64,000 nucleotides of DNA, taken from NCBI GenBank assembly GCA_963930655.1, contig OZ005612.1, forward strand, positions 191,001 to 255,000, given 5' to 3'. The position numbers and the translations under genes were made by a program. Origin of the DNA: Myrica gale. Taxonomy: Eukaryota > Streptophyta > Magnoliopsida > Fagales > Myricaceae. Position 1 is the first letter of the stretch. Every line of letters begins with the position of its first letter. Positions 23,201 to 35,800 of the stretch are shown one piece after another. The notes below the pieces were generated by a model. The model was not told the origin of the DNA, did not search any database, and saw only the letters and a program-made list of their open reading frames with translations.

Positions 23201-24662
23201 GCCACAATAAGGACCGTTTTAAATTTAGGCTTTATGTATACATATGTACAGACACCTGCATACACTCAAGCATGTGTGTGTGTGTGTCGTTCTTGCTTTT
23301 ATTTCACTTACATCTTTCTTACGATGCTCATACATGAGACTTCTGTAGCTACATTTTCATTATACTTGTCAAACTTTTTGGTGACAGTCTCCATGTTCTT
23401 CTGTGACAACTCTTCATAGCATTTTTCTTGATATTTTTTTGACATGTCCTTTTATTTCTCTCTTCCCTTTGTGGCTCTATTTTCTGAATGTGATACTGCA
23501 TAATTTATGTGCGTGGTTCTCTCCTCTTGTTTCATGGTTGTTAAATGTTTCTTATGTACCTAAAACAGTAAGAGATGATTCTTGTGTTACAATTTTGATT
23601 TCTTATATTTTGTAAGTTAAATTCTGGAAATAACTCTTGAAATTCCATGGACCGCCCAAGTCTGATCTTGATTTTGTTCTTATATCAGTTGGAGCTTTGC
23701 CTTCTCAAATTTGTGGAGGATAATAGTTTTGGCTGGGGGGCTTTTCAAATGGAAAAACCGTTCGTAGTTTTATTATATCTTCTTCTGGTTCTACCCCCAA
23801 GGGTTTGGTGTGGTGGTAAGGCTTCGGCTTGGGTTCTAACATGTCCCAAGTTCGAGCCCCAACATCCCCATTATCGCCCTTGACTTATCTGCTCCCTGGG
23901 TTGTGGGGTCGGTCCAGTGGGCCGGGGTTTGTACTTCAGGGTTGGGCCAAAAGGGTCCGGCTTTGGGGAATTTCCTCGTCATCAAAAAAAAAAAATTATA
24001 TCTTCTTCTGGTTCTATCAGGGTTTTCACTAGTTATTTTGGGCAGGGATCTGGCAACCAACACTACTGGGGCTGGTATCACCCATAATACTTTTTGCTCT
24101 GCCTCATCTTAATTCTCTTATTCTTTTAATGAACTCTGCAGGCAAGGATTCTAGCCCTTAATGCATCTTATTTTCTGAAAACTGGAGGTCATTTTGTAAT
24201 CTCCATCAAGGTACGTTTAAATGCATGTTTCTCACGTGGAAAAATGAAACTGAACACCCAGGGACAAAGTCAGAACTAAACCTTAGGGGGGAGGGGGGTG
24301 GCAGTTGTACAATTTTTTTTTTGGGGGGGGGGGGTGCATAGCTTTTTCTCTTTTTATTTTTATCTGTTTTCAACTAGATAATTTAAAGCAAATTTTGCAT
24401 ATCCAAATTGACAATAGAAGAAATCAGTTAAAATTGGGGTTTTCTGCTGTTTTGATGTTGATTTTATCTGCAAAAATATTTTCAGGCCAACTGCATAGAT
24501 TCTACACAACCTGCGGAGGCTGTATTTCAGAGTGAAGTGAACAAGTTAAAGCAGGATCAGTTCAAGCCATTTGAACAAGTTACTCTCGAACCATATGAGC
24601 GTGACCACGCTTGTGTTGTTGGTGGCTACCGTGTCCCAAAGAAATCCAAAACTGCTGCGTAG
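20234..24662 (+). CDS. FIB: Fibrillarin, rRNA 2'-O-methyltransferase
   Basis: Seven exons: 20234-20249, 20473-20816, 21918-22013, 22124-22201, 22318-22494, 24142-24210, 24486-24662, all GT-AG, giving 318 residues. The N-terminal GAR domain (about residues 5-75) is almost only G, R and F. The methyltransferase fold follows: [40 protein letters not shown], the SAM site motif [72 protein letters not shown], and the C-terminal [20 protein letters not shown]. Catalytic K-D-K-H type residues appear present (K in FRSKLA, D in IFSDVA, K in SIKAN). It methylates pre-rRNA in the nucleolus as part of box C/D snoRNPs, and the plant protein is also a Mediator subunit. Intron 5 (1.6 kb) hosts a snoRNA, intron 2 a hAT MITE and intron 5 a SINE. 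Length is normal. Confidence 0.97.
21104..21482. mobile_element. hAT-type MITE in fibrillarin intron 2
   Basis: The element is 379 bp with ends TAGGGCTGCACAGAACCG and, read inward from the right, TAGGGCTGCACAACCGG. It is flanked by a perfect 8-bp target duplication CTATAGGC (21096-21103 and 21483-21490). The 8-bp duplication and TAGGGNTG ends define hAT. Subterminal CCGGTCTGG-type repeats are typical. It carries no coding capacity. Confidence 0.93.
23025..23095 (+). ncRNA. Box C/D snoRNA in fibrillarin intron 5 (U60-type candidate)
   Basis: A terminal stem ACCAT (23025-23029) pairs with ATGGT (23091-23095). Box C ATGATGA is at 23030-23036, a C'-like GTGATGC at about 23069-23075, and box D CTGA at 23088-23091. 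The segment TCGGATTCCCCTT (23043-23055) is complementary to a 25S rRNA stretch that I recall as AAGGGGAATCCGA. With a weak D' box after it, a G in the GGGG run would be the methylation target. Arabidopsis fibrillarin genes are known to carry a U60-type snoRNA in intron 5, so position and structure agree. The snoRNA name is from memory. Confidence 0.8.
23139..23202 (+). ncRNA. Decayed tandem copy of the intron-5 snoRNA
   Basis: About 110 bases downstream the same layout recurs. GCAT (23139-23142) pairs with ATGC (23199-23202), box C ATGATGA is intact at 23143-23149, and TTATGCAAG matches the first copy's C' region (TGATGCAAAC). Box D reads CAGA (23196-23199) instead of CTGA, and the guide (CTTGGGCTGCCTT against CTCGGATTCCCCTT) has several mismatches. 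A CTGA at 23188-23191 might serve as an alternative box D. It is probably a dying duplicate. Confidence 0.5.
23794..23994 (+). mobile_element. tRNA-derived SINE in fibrillarin intron 5
   Basis: A 201-bp unit begins CCCCCAAGGGTTTGGTGTGG. It has a box A-like TGGTGTGGTGGTAAGGC and a box B-like AAGTTCGAGCCCC, and ends in a run of A. It is flanked by a long target duplication of about 22 bp (23772-23793 and 23995-24016, core TATCTTCTTCTGGTTCTA). Pol III boxes, the A tail and a long duplication show insertion by LINE machinery. It resembles the plant Au-type SINE group; the exact family is not assigned. Confidence 0.92.
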
Positions 24663-25466
24663 CGATATGGGAACATGTGTGGCATGAACTTTGAAGTAGA
24701 ACTGTAATAGATGAGTTTAGAATTTTAGTCAGTGTGTTCTGTTTTGATCACTTTCTCTTTTAATTATTCGATGGCTGATAATTATATATGCTGAGCCGTA
24801 TTGAATGAAACTCTAATTTCGGTCTGCGTCCTCAATAATCCAATTGGCCCTTCACTTGTGCCCAATTCTGTTCAATGGATAGATCTGGGACCCCCTAAGG
24901 TTCGTGGCTGAGTGATTCTGTGGGTAGCTGTCTCCTATCACTCATTTTAGCTATTGGAGGTTATAGGAAGGATATCTGAGGTTTGATCCACTTCTCGGAG
25001 TCTTCTTTAGGCATTTCACAACCTTATGGTGACAATACCTGGATGTAGGTGTGATGTTACATTAGGGCACAAATTCCCCCATTCGTGAAGGGAGAGACAG
25101 CAGAGGGTACCGTGCCATCCATGCTAGAGAAGCTTAATGCATCGCGAGGCTGCCTTTTCAAACTATTGAATGATGCTATTGGAGCAAATAATTCGTCTCG
25201 TGGCCTTTGATCCTTGCAAGCGAACTGGTGTACTGATAAATGTGACAGTTTGTATGACAAACTTTGAGACCGTCACCCAATGAGCACGTTTCAGTATCAG
25301 ACCCCACGAGGGCAAGCGGGAGCAATTCCCAACTAATGGTTCCAAATTTCCAATGACTCATTCAGCGATCAGGCTCGCAATCAACCTTCGAGGGCCAATT
25401 TGTGAGAGCAGAATCTGCCACAAATGTATGTCACTGGAGGACCATGGGGAAAATGAGCAAAAGGAG
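24663..25466. other. Fibrillarin 3'UTR and intergenic sequence
   Basis: The first hundred or so bases are the fibrillarin 3'UTR. The stretch 24880-25050 (GTGGCTGAGTGATTCTGTGG, later GAGGTTTGATCCACT) is faintly tRNA-like but folds into nothing clear. No gene is seen. Confidence 0.4.
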
Positions 25467-25550
25467 TGTCAGAAGTGGGATTTGAACCCACGCCCTCTCT
25501 CGAAGACCAGAACTTGAGTCTGGCGCCTTAGACCACTCGGCCATCCTGAC
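25467..25550 (-). tRNA. tRNA-Leu (anticodon CAA)
   Basis: Read on the minus strand, the 84-nt unit begins GTCAGGATGGCCGAGTGG and ends CCCACTTCTGACA. The acceptor stem GTCAGGA / TTCTGAC contains one G-U pair. The anticodon arm is CCAGA-CTCAAGT-TCTGG, giving CAA. It has the long variable arm of class II tRNAs and the T arm GTGGGTTCAAATCCCAC. It has no intron. A TTTT Pol III terminator follows eight bases or so after the 3' end. The type is nuclear, not chloroplast. Confidence 0.96.
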
Positions 25551-26666
25551 TGCTGTGCTCATTCATCCTGATTTTGATTATTGTTCACACCAAAAGCTCT
25601 TTAGCCCTCACCAGAAAGACTATTCATTGTCCTCAAGAGGATGGACACGGGATACGGAAGCAAAATGCCTATAAATGATCAAATTACTCATTGACCTTTG
25701 AAGTCCCTCAACTAAAATTTGGTTTCTGCAGAAACCCTTTGTGCTCTTAATGCTACTGGCTGAAACAGGACAGATTCATCATCACTCCTGCCATCGCAAT
25801 GCTCTTGTTTGCATTACTCATGATTTGAAACTGACCAACCAAGTTGCTAAATTATCACCTGATGTTGGATATGTACTTTTAGGGTACACTTGTCTTCTCT
25901 GATTATCTGAGAGCTATAAATGTACATAACCAATAACTTCTTTCACTAACATCTACTGTTTTTACTACTCTAATATTTATTTATAATAACAACTAAAAGC
26001 ATTTGATTCCCCATCAGCCTCTGCTTTCTAAATACAGAGATGCTTTTAGAACAGGATCCTCAACAGTTAATGCAAAAAGGACTAACAGATTGCATGTTTA
26101 TAAACAGATCATCTTGACACAAACTGGAAATCATCGATCGTTCCCCATCTTCAACATGGTCGAAAGCTTAGAAGGCCTACATTCAGACTGGATCTAGTTT
26201 CAAGGATAGCATAACAGTTTAAATCAAAGAATCGCGACATGCAGTCCAGTATTGCTGTAATGTGCCGCTAACTTCAGCTAAGAATCGGAGCTTATATTAG
26301 TTTACATATATATATAATCAAAACTGTAATTCATTCAAAAATAAGAAAACAGAAACAGAGTAGCTACAAGATAAAGAAAACGGCTATGGGGGATCCGTTC
26401 CCTAATACAACCAAAACAGATCCGAAAAACGCTAAAAAAACAGAGGGGTAGCCTCCAAGACCAATTTTAGAGGCGTGCAACCGAATTTGCACCTCGATAG
26501 AAATGCTGAATCCTCGTAGCTTATTAGGTGCTGCTGTAGTAGTGTACTGCAACACAAGTGACACCACCGATCACCATCAATGATATGCAGGGGTTTTATT
26601 GGGATTAATTACGGGACGAAAAAAAAAAGGTCTGGAATTAAAGACTAGCCGGTTTAATAAGCGACA
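25551..26666. other. Intergenic, includes DTX35-like 3'UTR
   Basis: The last 100-200 bases are probably the 3'UTR of the minus-strand transporter. The stretch 26335-26570 is A-rich in a way seen in old retroposon ends, but I cannot name it. No gene is seen. Confidence 0.4.
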
Positions 26667-29600
26667 TTAGACATTCTCATCTATCTTCAGGATTTTGATT
26701 TCCTGGCCACCCCACTTCCGCATGCGTTCTGTCGTTTGTTCAACCTGCAAGTGATTTATTATCAATATGTTTGTTCTCAACCCATATAACTTATAAGCGA
26801 CAGTTCCATTCTTTTTAAGATTTTATACATCAGAAGTAAAATCATCTACAGAGCCATGATGTCCTGCAATTCCTTTGCAGTTTAGAAAAACTACCATAAT
26901 CCAACATCCAAAAGAGCTTCGAGCTTCAAAAGGGATCAAAAGATTAAGTGGGTTCCACAAGAACTTTCCTTACCTCTTTGTTCCAGTTTGTCTTGTATAG
27001 TACAAACAAGAGTAGCAAAGTCTGTAGAGCGGTTCCGCCTATCATTCCCGCCCAAAGTCCCTACAACAGTGAAAATGACTAGCAATGAAACCAGTAGGAA
27101 ACTACAAAAACACAGCCGTCAGCCGCCAAAAGAATTGTCGCCCTTTTGTCTGGGTAATAGGAATAGCAACTGGAATGTAAATATTTACCTCTACTCCCAA
27201 CTTTAATTTGTACCCTAGAAAGAATCCGAGTGGTAGCCCGAACACATAATAACTACCCAAGTTGATATAAGCCACTAATGCTTGCCACCCTCCTCCAACA
27301 GCAACGCCTGCAGATATGGTTCCCAAATATATTAGAAGAGTTGGAATGCAAAGCTTATTATGAACGTAGAACAAGCAGAAGCCAAATAAATTGGACACCT
27401 GAAATCACAGGTTGAACGCTGTTAAGAACCATGGTCACACCAAGAAGGAATGCTAGGCGAGAGACGGCTTTTTGTAGATCTTCACTGTTAGTGAAAATGA
27501 CGGCAAAATAGTCTTTAGTAATCAGGATGACTACCATAAAAAAGATCCCAATTAGTAGAGACTCAAAGATTGTCACGTAAACAGAGTATTTTGCTGCTCT
27601 TGAATGGCCCCATCCAAGTTCATTGGAAACTCGAACACTGCAAAACAAAGACAAGAAAATCAGCTAAAAGAGAAGACAATTGAACATAGAGCTCATGCAA
27701 TTAGTTACCCGTCACACAATCCAGAACAGACCAGACACGAAGCCATTATACATGCCGTAAAAATGATGTATGTCCGTGTACATGTACATTAGCCTCTCCA
27801 CGTAAGAAACTCAAACATAACCCTTCAGAATTCTAACTAATAGGCCCAAAAATTCTTAACTGCCACACCCACAACGTTAAGCCTTCATAATTTTTCAATC
27901 TACTGCATCAACGCAGCTCCTGCATAAATCACACTATGCAATGCAAAATTTCCGCGGAGCAAATCTTCTAATGTGAATTCCGGCAACATTCTCTTGATCT
28001 TGTAAAGGAATGTTTCAATTGCTAGTGAGTAATTGAGAAGGCAATACATGATCAGTGTCGTGTCGAATTCTATGATTAGTTGATTTAGAGTCGCCTAAGT
28101 CTAGTTTGTTGCCCAAGTGTTACTTGCCATAAAATGTCACTGGAGAATTAAAAAAAGAAGGGATTCTGTACCTTATAGCCGCATTTATTCCGATGAACAA
28201 CATGGCTTCCCACCCATTGAAATTCATGCTGAAAATACGAAACTGAATGAATGAGTAAAAAGAAAGAAAACTTCAGAACTGCAAACATAGAAACTAAAAA
28301 TATGAGAGGGCATATCAAACCAACGCAAAAAATTCACTAGAAGGTGTGCATGTTATTCAATATTCATGGTGCCACAAATTCCTGCAGAAGATCATGTTAT
28401 CGCTGCGCCAAAAACCAATTCCAGAGAAATGCGTGGTTGTTGGTTGACAGAAACAGAAAGCCAATCTTGCTTTGATATGTCGTGCACAAGGTGTGATCTT
28501 ACCAAATAGAGAGGGAACCAACAGCAATCACAGCATTATCAAGGTGGCCGGTCAGAATTATCATGCTCATCATATACCAAATTTCCAGGCAAAGCATGAC
28601 TGCTGATGCAAATGAGAGCCTAACAAAGGCCCATATGTCTTTGAACGCCAACCAAGACAGACCATTCCACCCAGCTTCCTTGCACCAAACAATAACATAG
28701 ACAACCTGAGCCACGGCAATCTCCCAACTGGTGATATCAAAAGCTATGGCTGCACCAGTCACCCCCCAATCGAATACATACACGAAAAGACAAAGCAATC
28801 CGACGTGTATCACTAGGGCCACAAACCCGATCCATGCAAGCACACTAACCTTGCTCTGAGCCTGGAGGAACTTCTGTGCAGGGAAATTGATGGCAAGTGA
28901 GAATAACTGAGGGATGATTAATATACTAAATTTGCCCGCAAGATCAGCGATGTCATCATCTTGTCCTAGAAACTTCAGAATTGGGGTAGCGAAGACGTAT
29001 ATTGGCAAGAGAGCGATGCAGGTGACCCACAGGATTATCCATGACCGTTGCATGTAAATACCGAGCAAATAAATTTGTCCAGCACCAAAAGCTTGACCAC
29101 AAAGCGTCTCGAGTGCACTCCCCATACCAAGCTACATTTTCGTAAAATAAAGCACCTCAAGGTCGATAGATGAGTCATTTGCTATAACAGGGTTGGCAAA
29201 TTACATGTAGAACAGATAATTAATTAAGCAACTATATACCATGACTTGCTTGTCAAATGGATACTCAAGCTCATTATTCTTGAAATAAAGACCAGAAAGA
29301 GAAGCAACCATTACAGAAACAGGTTTCCATGAATTTCCATCATCAAATTCGCGTGGTTATGCATTGGTTCTTATTAGAGGAATTATTCTCATGATCCAAG
29401 GTTACTCTAAAGATGTTTCCGTATTGAACAACCTGCTAGATACATGCCAAAGTACCTTTTTTGTACATCACCCAATATACCACAGCCATTAGGTACAGAT
29501 ACGTATGTGCTACACATAATTATGTTTTTGCACTATACAGTACTGATAAAACGAAATCCTAATAGATAGATCTATAGAGAGGCTACCATGAAACCAAAAG

Positions 29601-29835
29601 AGAAGGTGCCGATGACAGAGAGAGCAATAGAGATGGCGGAGAGCTCCAAGTCTCCAATGTGGCCGACGAAGATGTTGGTGACCGAGTTGGTCATGTATTG
29701 GCATAGAATGTTGAACGAGATGGGCCCCGCTATCTTCCATAACTTCACCGATTCTTTCCACAACACCTGCCTCATCTCCCCTACGCTCCTCACCGGCGGG
29801 TAGTCCCCATCGACTTCGATCAAAGGAGTTTCCAT
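26667..29835 (-). CDS. DTX35: MATE-family efflux transporter, DTX35-like
   Basis: Seven exons on the minus strand: 29587-29835, 28503-29131, 28172-28228, 27399-27637, 27189-27307, 26974-27060, 26667-26744, all GT-AG, giving 485 residues, the usual MATE length. It starts METPLIEVDGDYPPVRS and shows about twelve hydrophobic segments. MATE signatures include GFMLGMGSALETLCGQAFGAGQ (around residues 82-103), FLQAQSKV, ISVRVSNELGWGHSRAAKYS, VLNSVQPVISGVAVGGGWQ and GLWAGMIGGTALQTLLL. The C-terminus is ERMRKWGGQEIKILKIDENV. It matches my recollection of Arabidopsis DTX35/FFT, a vacuolar flavonoid/anthocyanin-related and turgor-linked MATE. Substrate here is inferred only. MATEs exchange substrate for H+ or Na+. 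In Arabidopsis DTX35 lies next to FIB2, as here. The start is the only ATG before the conserved first exon. Confidence 0.95.
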
Positions 29836-32228
29836 CTATCTACTTGTGTCCGGGATGGCTAGCAAGCTTCTCCGCTAGTAGTGGGGAGTTGTTTGGTAAC
29901 GAGACGTCGCAAACTGGTTTGGTTTGGTTTTGAAAACTGGTTGTTACGCTTTTCATGAGCGGCTTTTGTGCTCATGTATCTTTCCTGTATGAACTAGTAA
30001 ACTCCAATCTGATTTCAAACGTATACTCTCTTTCTTCCGCAGATATGTGATCTTGAGGTTAAATCTATTTATTTTGCTTTGAACATTAGTAGGTCTATTT
30101 CATCAGACAAAAGTGGCTGGGAAGGAGAGCATAATATGGTAAATCGTTTTCGCGTCCATTATATATATATATATATATACATACATGTATGTACTTTGGG
30201 TTATGATAAAATTGGTGATTATATATATGCTATTTATCCAGTGATATGTCGGTACGTATATATAAGAACAATTCAACTGGTACATGGGCCGCTTTTCTGG
30301 AAAAACAAATGTGACCAAAATTAGAAGTACATTAGTAACCTTTTGTCATGCAGGGGAAAATATTATCATGGCCGGAAGAACATTATCAGTATTATTATGT
30401 ACACAGAACTTTATGCATATATATATATATACCTGGTTCATGTGATCATTCTGCTATTCACTTTTGTGAACCCCGCTGGCGCTACCTTTTTAATATCTAA
30501 AGAAACTTTTTGGCAAATGCTTCGGTGGTGACATTAATGACTACCAGAACCAGACTACTACATGCATTTTGGTAGGCCTCTAATTAATCACCCCCCAACG
30601 CATTGATTTTCAGTGCCTAATTTCGTTACAATATTCAACCCTAACCCACTGCATGGTTCCTGCACCCATGCTTTTAAGAGTTCTGGGTAACAGAGTGGAA
30701 AAAAAAAGACGAAAACATAAACATAAACAGGGAGAAGGGATGGACGCTTCTTCTTCTTCTTCTTTGGATTCAAAACAACATCCTTCACACTTTCAACGAC
30801 TCACATCAGAGACGTGCCAAACTGCGCCCAAGTTCAAATGGGCCGAAACGTCATCAGACTCATCACCTATCCAATAATCCATGGGCAAGCGCTTAATACA
30901 GACGAAAGTTGATCTCTTATATGACCACGAATTTATTGCCTACAAATTAAATCGACTTGTAATGTAAAAAGGACGTCCTTTTGTATCAATCTCCCTTTTT
31001 TTGTCCACTATCAAGTCCCAAAGCCTTTTTTTTCCCCTTTCCATAGTTGGTCTTCTTTATTTTCGAGCCGTGAGATTCGGCGTATAAAAACGTCAGACTT
31101 TCGTGATGGCAGTCTGTCTTTGATCAGCTGGGTATAGAGATATTTGAGCAGAGAGCAGTTGAATGCTAGTTCCAAGGGAAAGCGCAACTCCTTTATCTCC
31201 CATTGTGACCCACTCAGCGGCTGCACTCATTTTGAACGCTATTCATTGAATTTGTCATGGCATTATTGTCCCAACCCTACCCTTGATGCCTACTCGATTA
31301 CAAGATCATTGGTTAAAGAATATTTATTTTATAAGTTCTACATACACATATCTTTCGTGATGTACGAAAGGGCAAGTATACATTTCTATATTACCACAGA
31401 CTGATATATTTTCCTGCAAAAGTGACTTATAATTCATTCAGCTGATCTCTATACATACTTTTAGTTGTATTCCAGAAAATGATAAGGGCAGTGCAAAGGC
31501 TTTCTTCTTGGTCCTTTTTTGTTTTCGAAATAAAAGCAAAATATCTATATTACATACATACCTTTCAGAAGCTTGACTTTGTAAAGTTACTTAGCTTTAA
31601 AGCAAGATATTTTTTCCTTTAAAAGGAAATGATGCCACATAGACATGGAATACGATCCGTGTAACTCTACTCGCACCATGTTAAAGAGTTGATTTTGACA
31701 CGACATATTATGTGTCAATCTACTCGCATCGCGATTAATCTCAAGATTTATACGACCTTTCTATCTTACATAAATGACTCAATTAATAATTAAAAACTCG
31801 GGGCTGTGGCATTGAATAATTATAATCCGATGGACAACCTCGATACCGCCCAAACTCCAAAATTAATAAGAGCACAATTCTATTTGATTCCAGTATTCCA
31901 CACTTCCTAAAAGTGTCAAGTGAGACTGTTCATACCGCCTAAAAACAACAAAGCGAGACTGATACCAATGGAGAATTCAAACCCTACAACTACAAACTGA
32001 CTGTCCCAGCTTTGGCGTTCACGTGGGGATGCCCACTGACAACTAATAGCTGCCAGACGCGTGGTTCTGACTAAATCCAGTGGAGCGGATTAACGGTTCT
32101 GATTGAATCCTGTAGAGTAGCTTCCCCATTTCGGCGCTTAGCGTAAAAAGCAGGCAAAAAAAGAGATCGATCTACTTCTCAGATTTGACAATTCACAATA
32201 CTGCATGCCTATAACCGGCTATATCCGG
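29836..32228. other. Intergenic, no gene recognised
   Basis: The sequence holds the DTX35-like promoter and A/T-rich DNA with short TA microsatellites (about 30160-30180 and 30418-30432). Around 32060-32125 the phrase GGTTCTGA(C/T)T(A/G)AATCC is duplicated. No coding exon is seen. Confidence 0.45.
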
Positions 32229-32535
32229 GGTAAGTTCGTTTTCACATTTTTCAGGATTTTAAGTATATTCACAATTCTACCACCGAACATATTCAGAATT
32301 CAAACACAAAAATTAATACATTTTACACAATCTCCAACAACTTTTTAATTTTTTATTCAACATAAATTTTCTCTCTCTATACTTTTTCACATAACTCCAA
32401 TACTTTTTTATTAAATAATTACATCAAATTATTTCTCTCTTTACTTTACACAAACACCAATAAAACACTATTCAATATAAAAATTCACAACTTATCTAAA
32501 ATCCTACAATTTTTTCTCAAAACGAACATCACCCC
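32229..32535. mobile_element. ~307-bp MITE, full copy of the 5773-6056 family
   Basis: The left end GGGTAAGTTCGTTTTCACAT and the right end, read inward, GGGTGATGTTCGTTTTGAG form terminal inverted repeats. They extend through AGGATTTTA and TTGTGAATT or its near-inverse. The interior is nearly identical to 5773-6056. I could not settle a target duplication. The high identity suggests recent movement. Confidence 0.75.
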
Positions 32536-32639
32536 GGTCTTCGATAAAACTAAAGCATTTAAACAATCCGAGGAAAATTACTTCTTTACAATCGGGAAAG
32601 AACAAAAGATGTGCACAAGAAGATCGTGTCCGAGACAGT

Positions 32640-32682
32640 ATATTATATTATATTATATATATATATATATATATATAATCGA
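32640..32682. repeat. TATAT / TA microsatellite
   Basis: TATTA units pass into about ten TA repeats. Similar TA runs lie at about 32757-32778 and 44543-44572. Confidence 0.9.
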
Positions 32683-32714
32683 AATATACAAAGCTTCGAC
32701 TTTACTCGATCGAG

Positions 32715-32882
32715 TCAGTTTCTATGAAAAATTTTAACAATTCATAATAAAATATTATAATATATATATATATATATTTTTTTATTAAATTATAAATTTT
32801 CATTACAAAAAATATAAAAAATTATCTCTCTTCACTTTTTCACTAAATTCAATACCAAAAATTTTACAACACAAACATAACC
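32715..32882. mobile_element. A/T-rich MITE, AAAATTTT-end family
   Basis: The right end, read inward, is GGTTATGTTTGTGTTGTAAA followed by ATTTTTGGTATTGAA, like the 5439-5633 element. The left end is close to TCTATGAAAAATTTTAAC. The TA microsatellite inside may have grown after insertion. Confidence 0.45.
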
Positions 32883-35800
32883 TAAATTCCATAAAGCCCA
32901 TGCCTCTAGTGAATGAGCCAATCCAGTGGATCCTGTGGACCACATGTTACGGACAATAATTTTGAAGCATACTCTTTACCTGATCAATAATTTTCGCAAT
33001 CTTCCAGAGCAAATATGAAATATTTATTAAGTCTGTCGTGCATATTGAGTTTTCAGAGTTTCTTCCATTTATCAGTTGAGAGTTGCAGACGAAAGAAAAT
33101 AAATTAAAAGAAGTAAAAGTTGTCGTCGTGGAATCTTCGGATCTGTTCATAATTGTTTGCTTTCGACACTGATCTCTAATAAGCTTTATTGAGAAAAAAA
33201 ATATCTAGTAAGCTTTCACACTTGCGGCCAAACTTATTTTCTTCTGTTAAATCTCCGTCCTTGTGTTTGTAAAAATGCCTAATTGGAAACCTATATATCA
33301 CCAAATTTGTCGACGAGCACGTCTATTTTCAACCCAAACCTGTGAGTCCAATGTTTATGCTTATAAGACATGAAACCCATAATTTATATGCAAAAGCAAA
33401 TTCCGTAACGTGTAATGCCTGAACCTGCCTCGGCTACGGCCGTTTCGGGCTGAGGAAGTCGTTCTTCGAGTTAAAGATGCACCAAATGTTTCCAACGACA
33501 TGCGGCATGCGACCAATAAATAAAAATTTAGACACATTTTTAAGTAATTTTCAGATTTAATATTTATTTAAGATGAGAAGGTAGTAATTATAAACTTGGA
33601 ATTAAGCAATAAGTTAGAGGCCGTCTGCAAAACTATAAAAAGGCACTATATAGGTGTTTAGAAAATTGGTTTTACAGTTTGTCGTCAAGCAAATTGGTTT
33701 ATTATTTTTAGTACGTAGTACAAGTGCGTGTACGCAGTTTTCAGCAAGTTCCGTGTTCTAGTTTTGGCCTCATTAATTTTTATTTAAAAAGAGGTCTATC
33801 GATCCATTGAAAATTGAAAGACATACATGAAACTTCATAACCCTAGTTCGAACTTTAATTATATTAGTCATTGATGGTGGACCGGTGCTAGATTTTTGTT
33901 CTACCCTAACACTTACATGAGTAATTGACTGTTGCCAAGCCTTTTCTTCATATAATCGGACTTGTGAGACAAAGTAAGGTGAACGAAGCTCTCTTATAGA
34001 GTGAGTCGCTGATGCTTAATTAAGTTAGTTTTTGAGGAAATCCATTTGCAAAGTAGTTGCGATGTGTGTTCGGGATTGCATACCTAAAGGATTTTATACG
34101 AGCAAACCCTCTTTCGCAGTTGCCAAGATCTCTACATACGGCTGCTCCCCTTGCGCCTGCAGGTGGAAAATGGTCTTTTGAAGAGGCTGCTCGGACGTTT
34201 TGGGCGAATTTCAAGGGAAAGACGTCTGACGTGTGGAAGGGCCCTTCGCATATGAGGCGTGACCTTATAGATCGAGACCTTCCTGAATTTTTATAGGATT
34301 CTAAGTCCCTTTGGACGAGGCTCACTGGGCTTGCACTTTCTTTTAAATCGTATGTTTTTTAGTGCTTATGTTTAATATTTTTTTATAAATAGTGCTTATG
34401 TTTAATTTCCAACAATTTTTCTCCTTATCAAAGCTAAAAAAAAAACTCAATTTTGATTTTAAAAAAAAACTCAATTTTAAATGTACCAAACTTTTCGCCA
34501 CCTCTTGAGTGCGTGTTCCACACGATTAAGGCACGCTTCCATGACTCTTATTATTGTTTTCCCACTCCCAACAAGCTATCACGCTAATGTTTCATCGGTC
34601 TCATGTTCTTGCTTGGCTCACAATGTGTAAAGGGTTTACCCAATCGGTACCGTTGATCTGGCTGACATGCGACCGCTTCCATCAGCCGTCAACGCAATAG
34701 CCAACGAAAACCCAGTTATTATTATTGGGAGTGTGGGTTTCGTGTGGCTTAGGATACCCGTGTGCGCGTTGAGTCGGCGCCACCTGGGGTTTCAAGTGGG
34801 GAACCGGTTGACTCCAACCACGCAACTGAACTGGCCCCCATCCCCTGCCACGACGAAAATGCGCACCGGAGCCACGAGTGTTGAGTGTTCCGTTTTTTTC
34901 TGTTAGGCAGCCTCCACCAACTCCTAAGCAGACGGCATTCCTTGTCTTTATAAAAGTATATTTATCTCATGGTTATACGAGATGACAATTTTACCCTCAG
35001 CAATGTTAACGAAGAGGTCAGATTCAGATTTACAAATTATACAGCATAATAGGCAATATCTCAGTGCTTTTTTAGGTGTAGATTGAAAACGCATGGTATT
35101 GAGGTAGGCAAGGGACAAGTGGGCCCATTTTGCTCGACAAGTGTCGATAGGAGAGACCGACAGGCCGAGATTCTACTCGGAGGAAAGAGGATTCAAAAGT
35201 ACAATTTTTCTCATTAAGCTTGTTGCCTACACGCAATCTCCGCACCAATTTTCAATTTGTTCCCACTATTTCTGAAAATTTCACGTCAATTGTCATAAAT
35301 ACCCTTGGTGAACGTAATCCATGACCTTATAGGCAATATCTCAAGACTCAAGTTGTTGGGTTTTTTTGTTTTTGTTTTTGAGGGGTGGGGGTCCGCCTTT
35401 TTGGCGTGGTTGACACACCTCTGGGTGCCTTTTCCAGATACCGGGGGGGGGGGGGGGGGGGTCTTTTATTTTCTTTACTCTTTCTTACTCATTTATTGAC
35501 AAGTGTTTTGGAGGATGAAAAGGGCCAAAGTGCTTCGATTGTAAAAGCTTAATTGGGCTTTTCATGACGTCCCAGAATGCAACCGGTGGTTGAAACTAAG
35601 GATCAAAAAAATAATTTATTATGGAACTTATAATTTGATGTTAAATTTCACAATTATTAATGAGCAAATGAGAATACGATCATTTGTTTTAAAACTTGGT
35701 ATACCGGATAATTAGTAAATGATTAAAAGCAATTATGAGGTTTAGAACTTGAAACTTCAGATAAAGCAATTTACCGAAGCTCAAACCTTAATTGTTAGGG

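Noticed and set aside
24880-25050. Possible tRNA-like or SINE sequence (GTGGCTGAGTGATTCTGTGG, GGTTTGATCC)
   Set aside because: No paired acceptor stem, no A tail and no target duplication.
34057-34296. 79-codon open frame with a protein-like look (SFEEAARTFWANFKGK)
   Set aside because: No recognisable domain, no splice context, and a similar open frame on the other strand. It may be chance or an old fragment.
35443-35461. Run of 19 G
   Set aside because: Simple homopolymer with no surrounding structure; prone to sequencing error.
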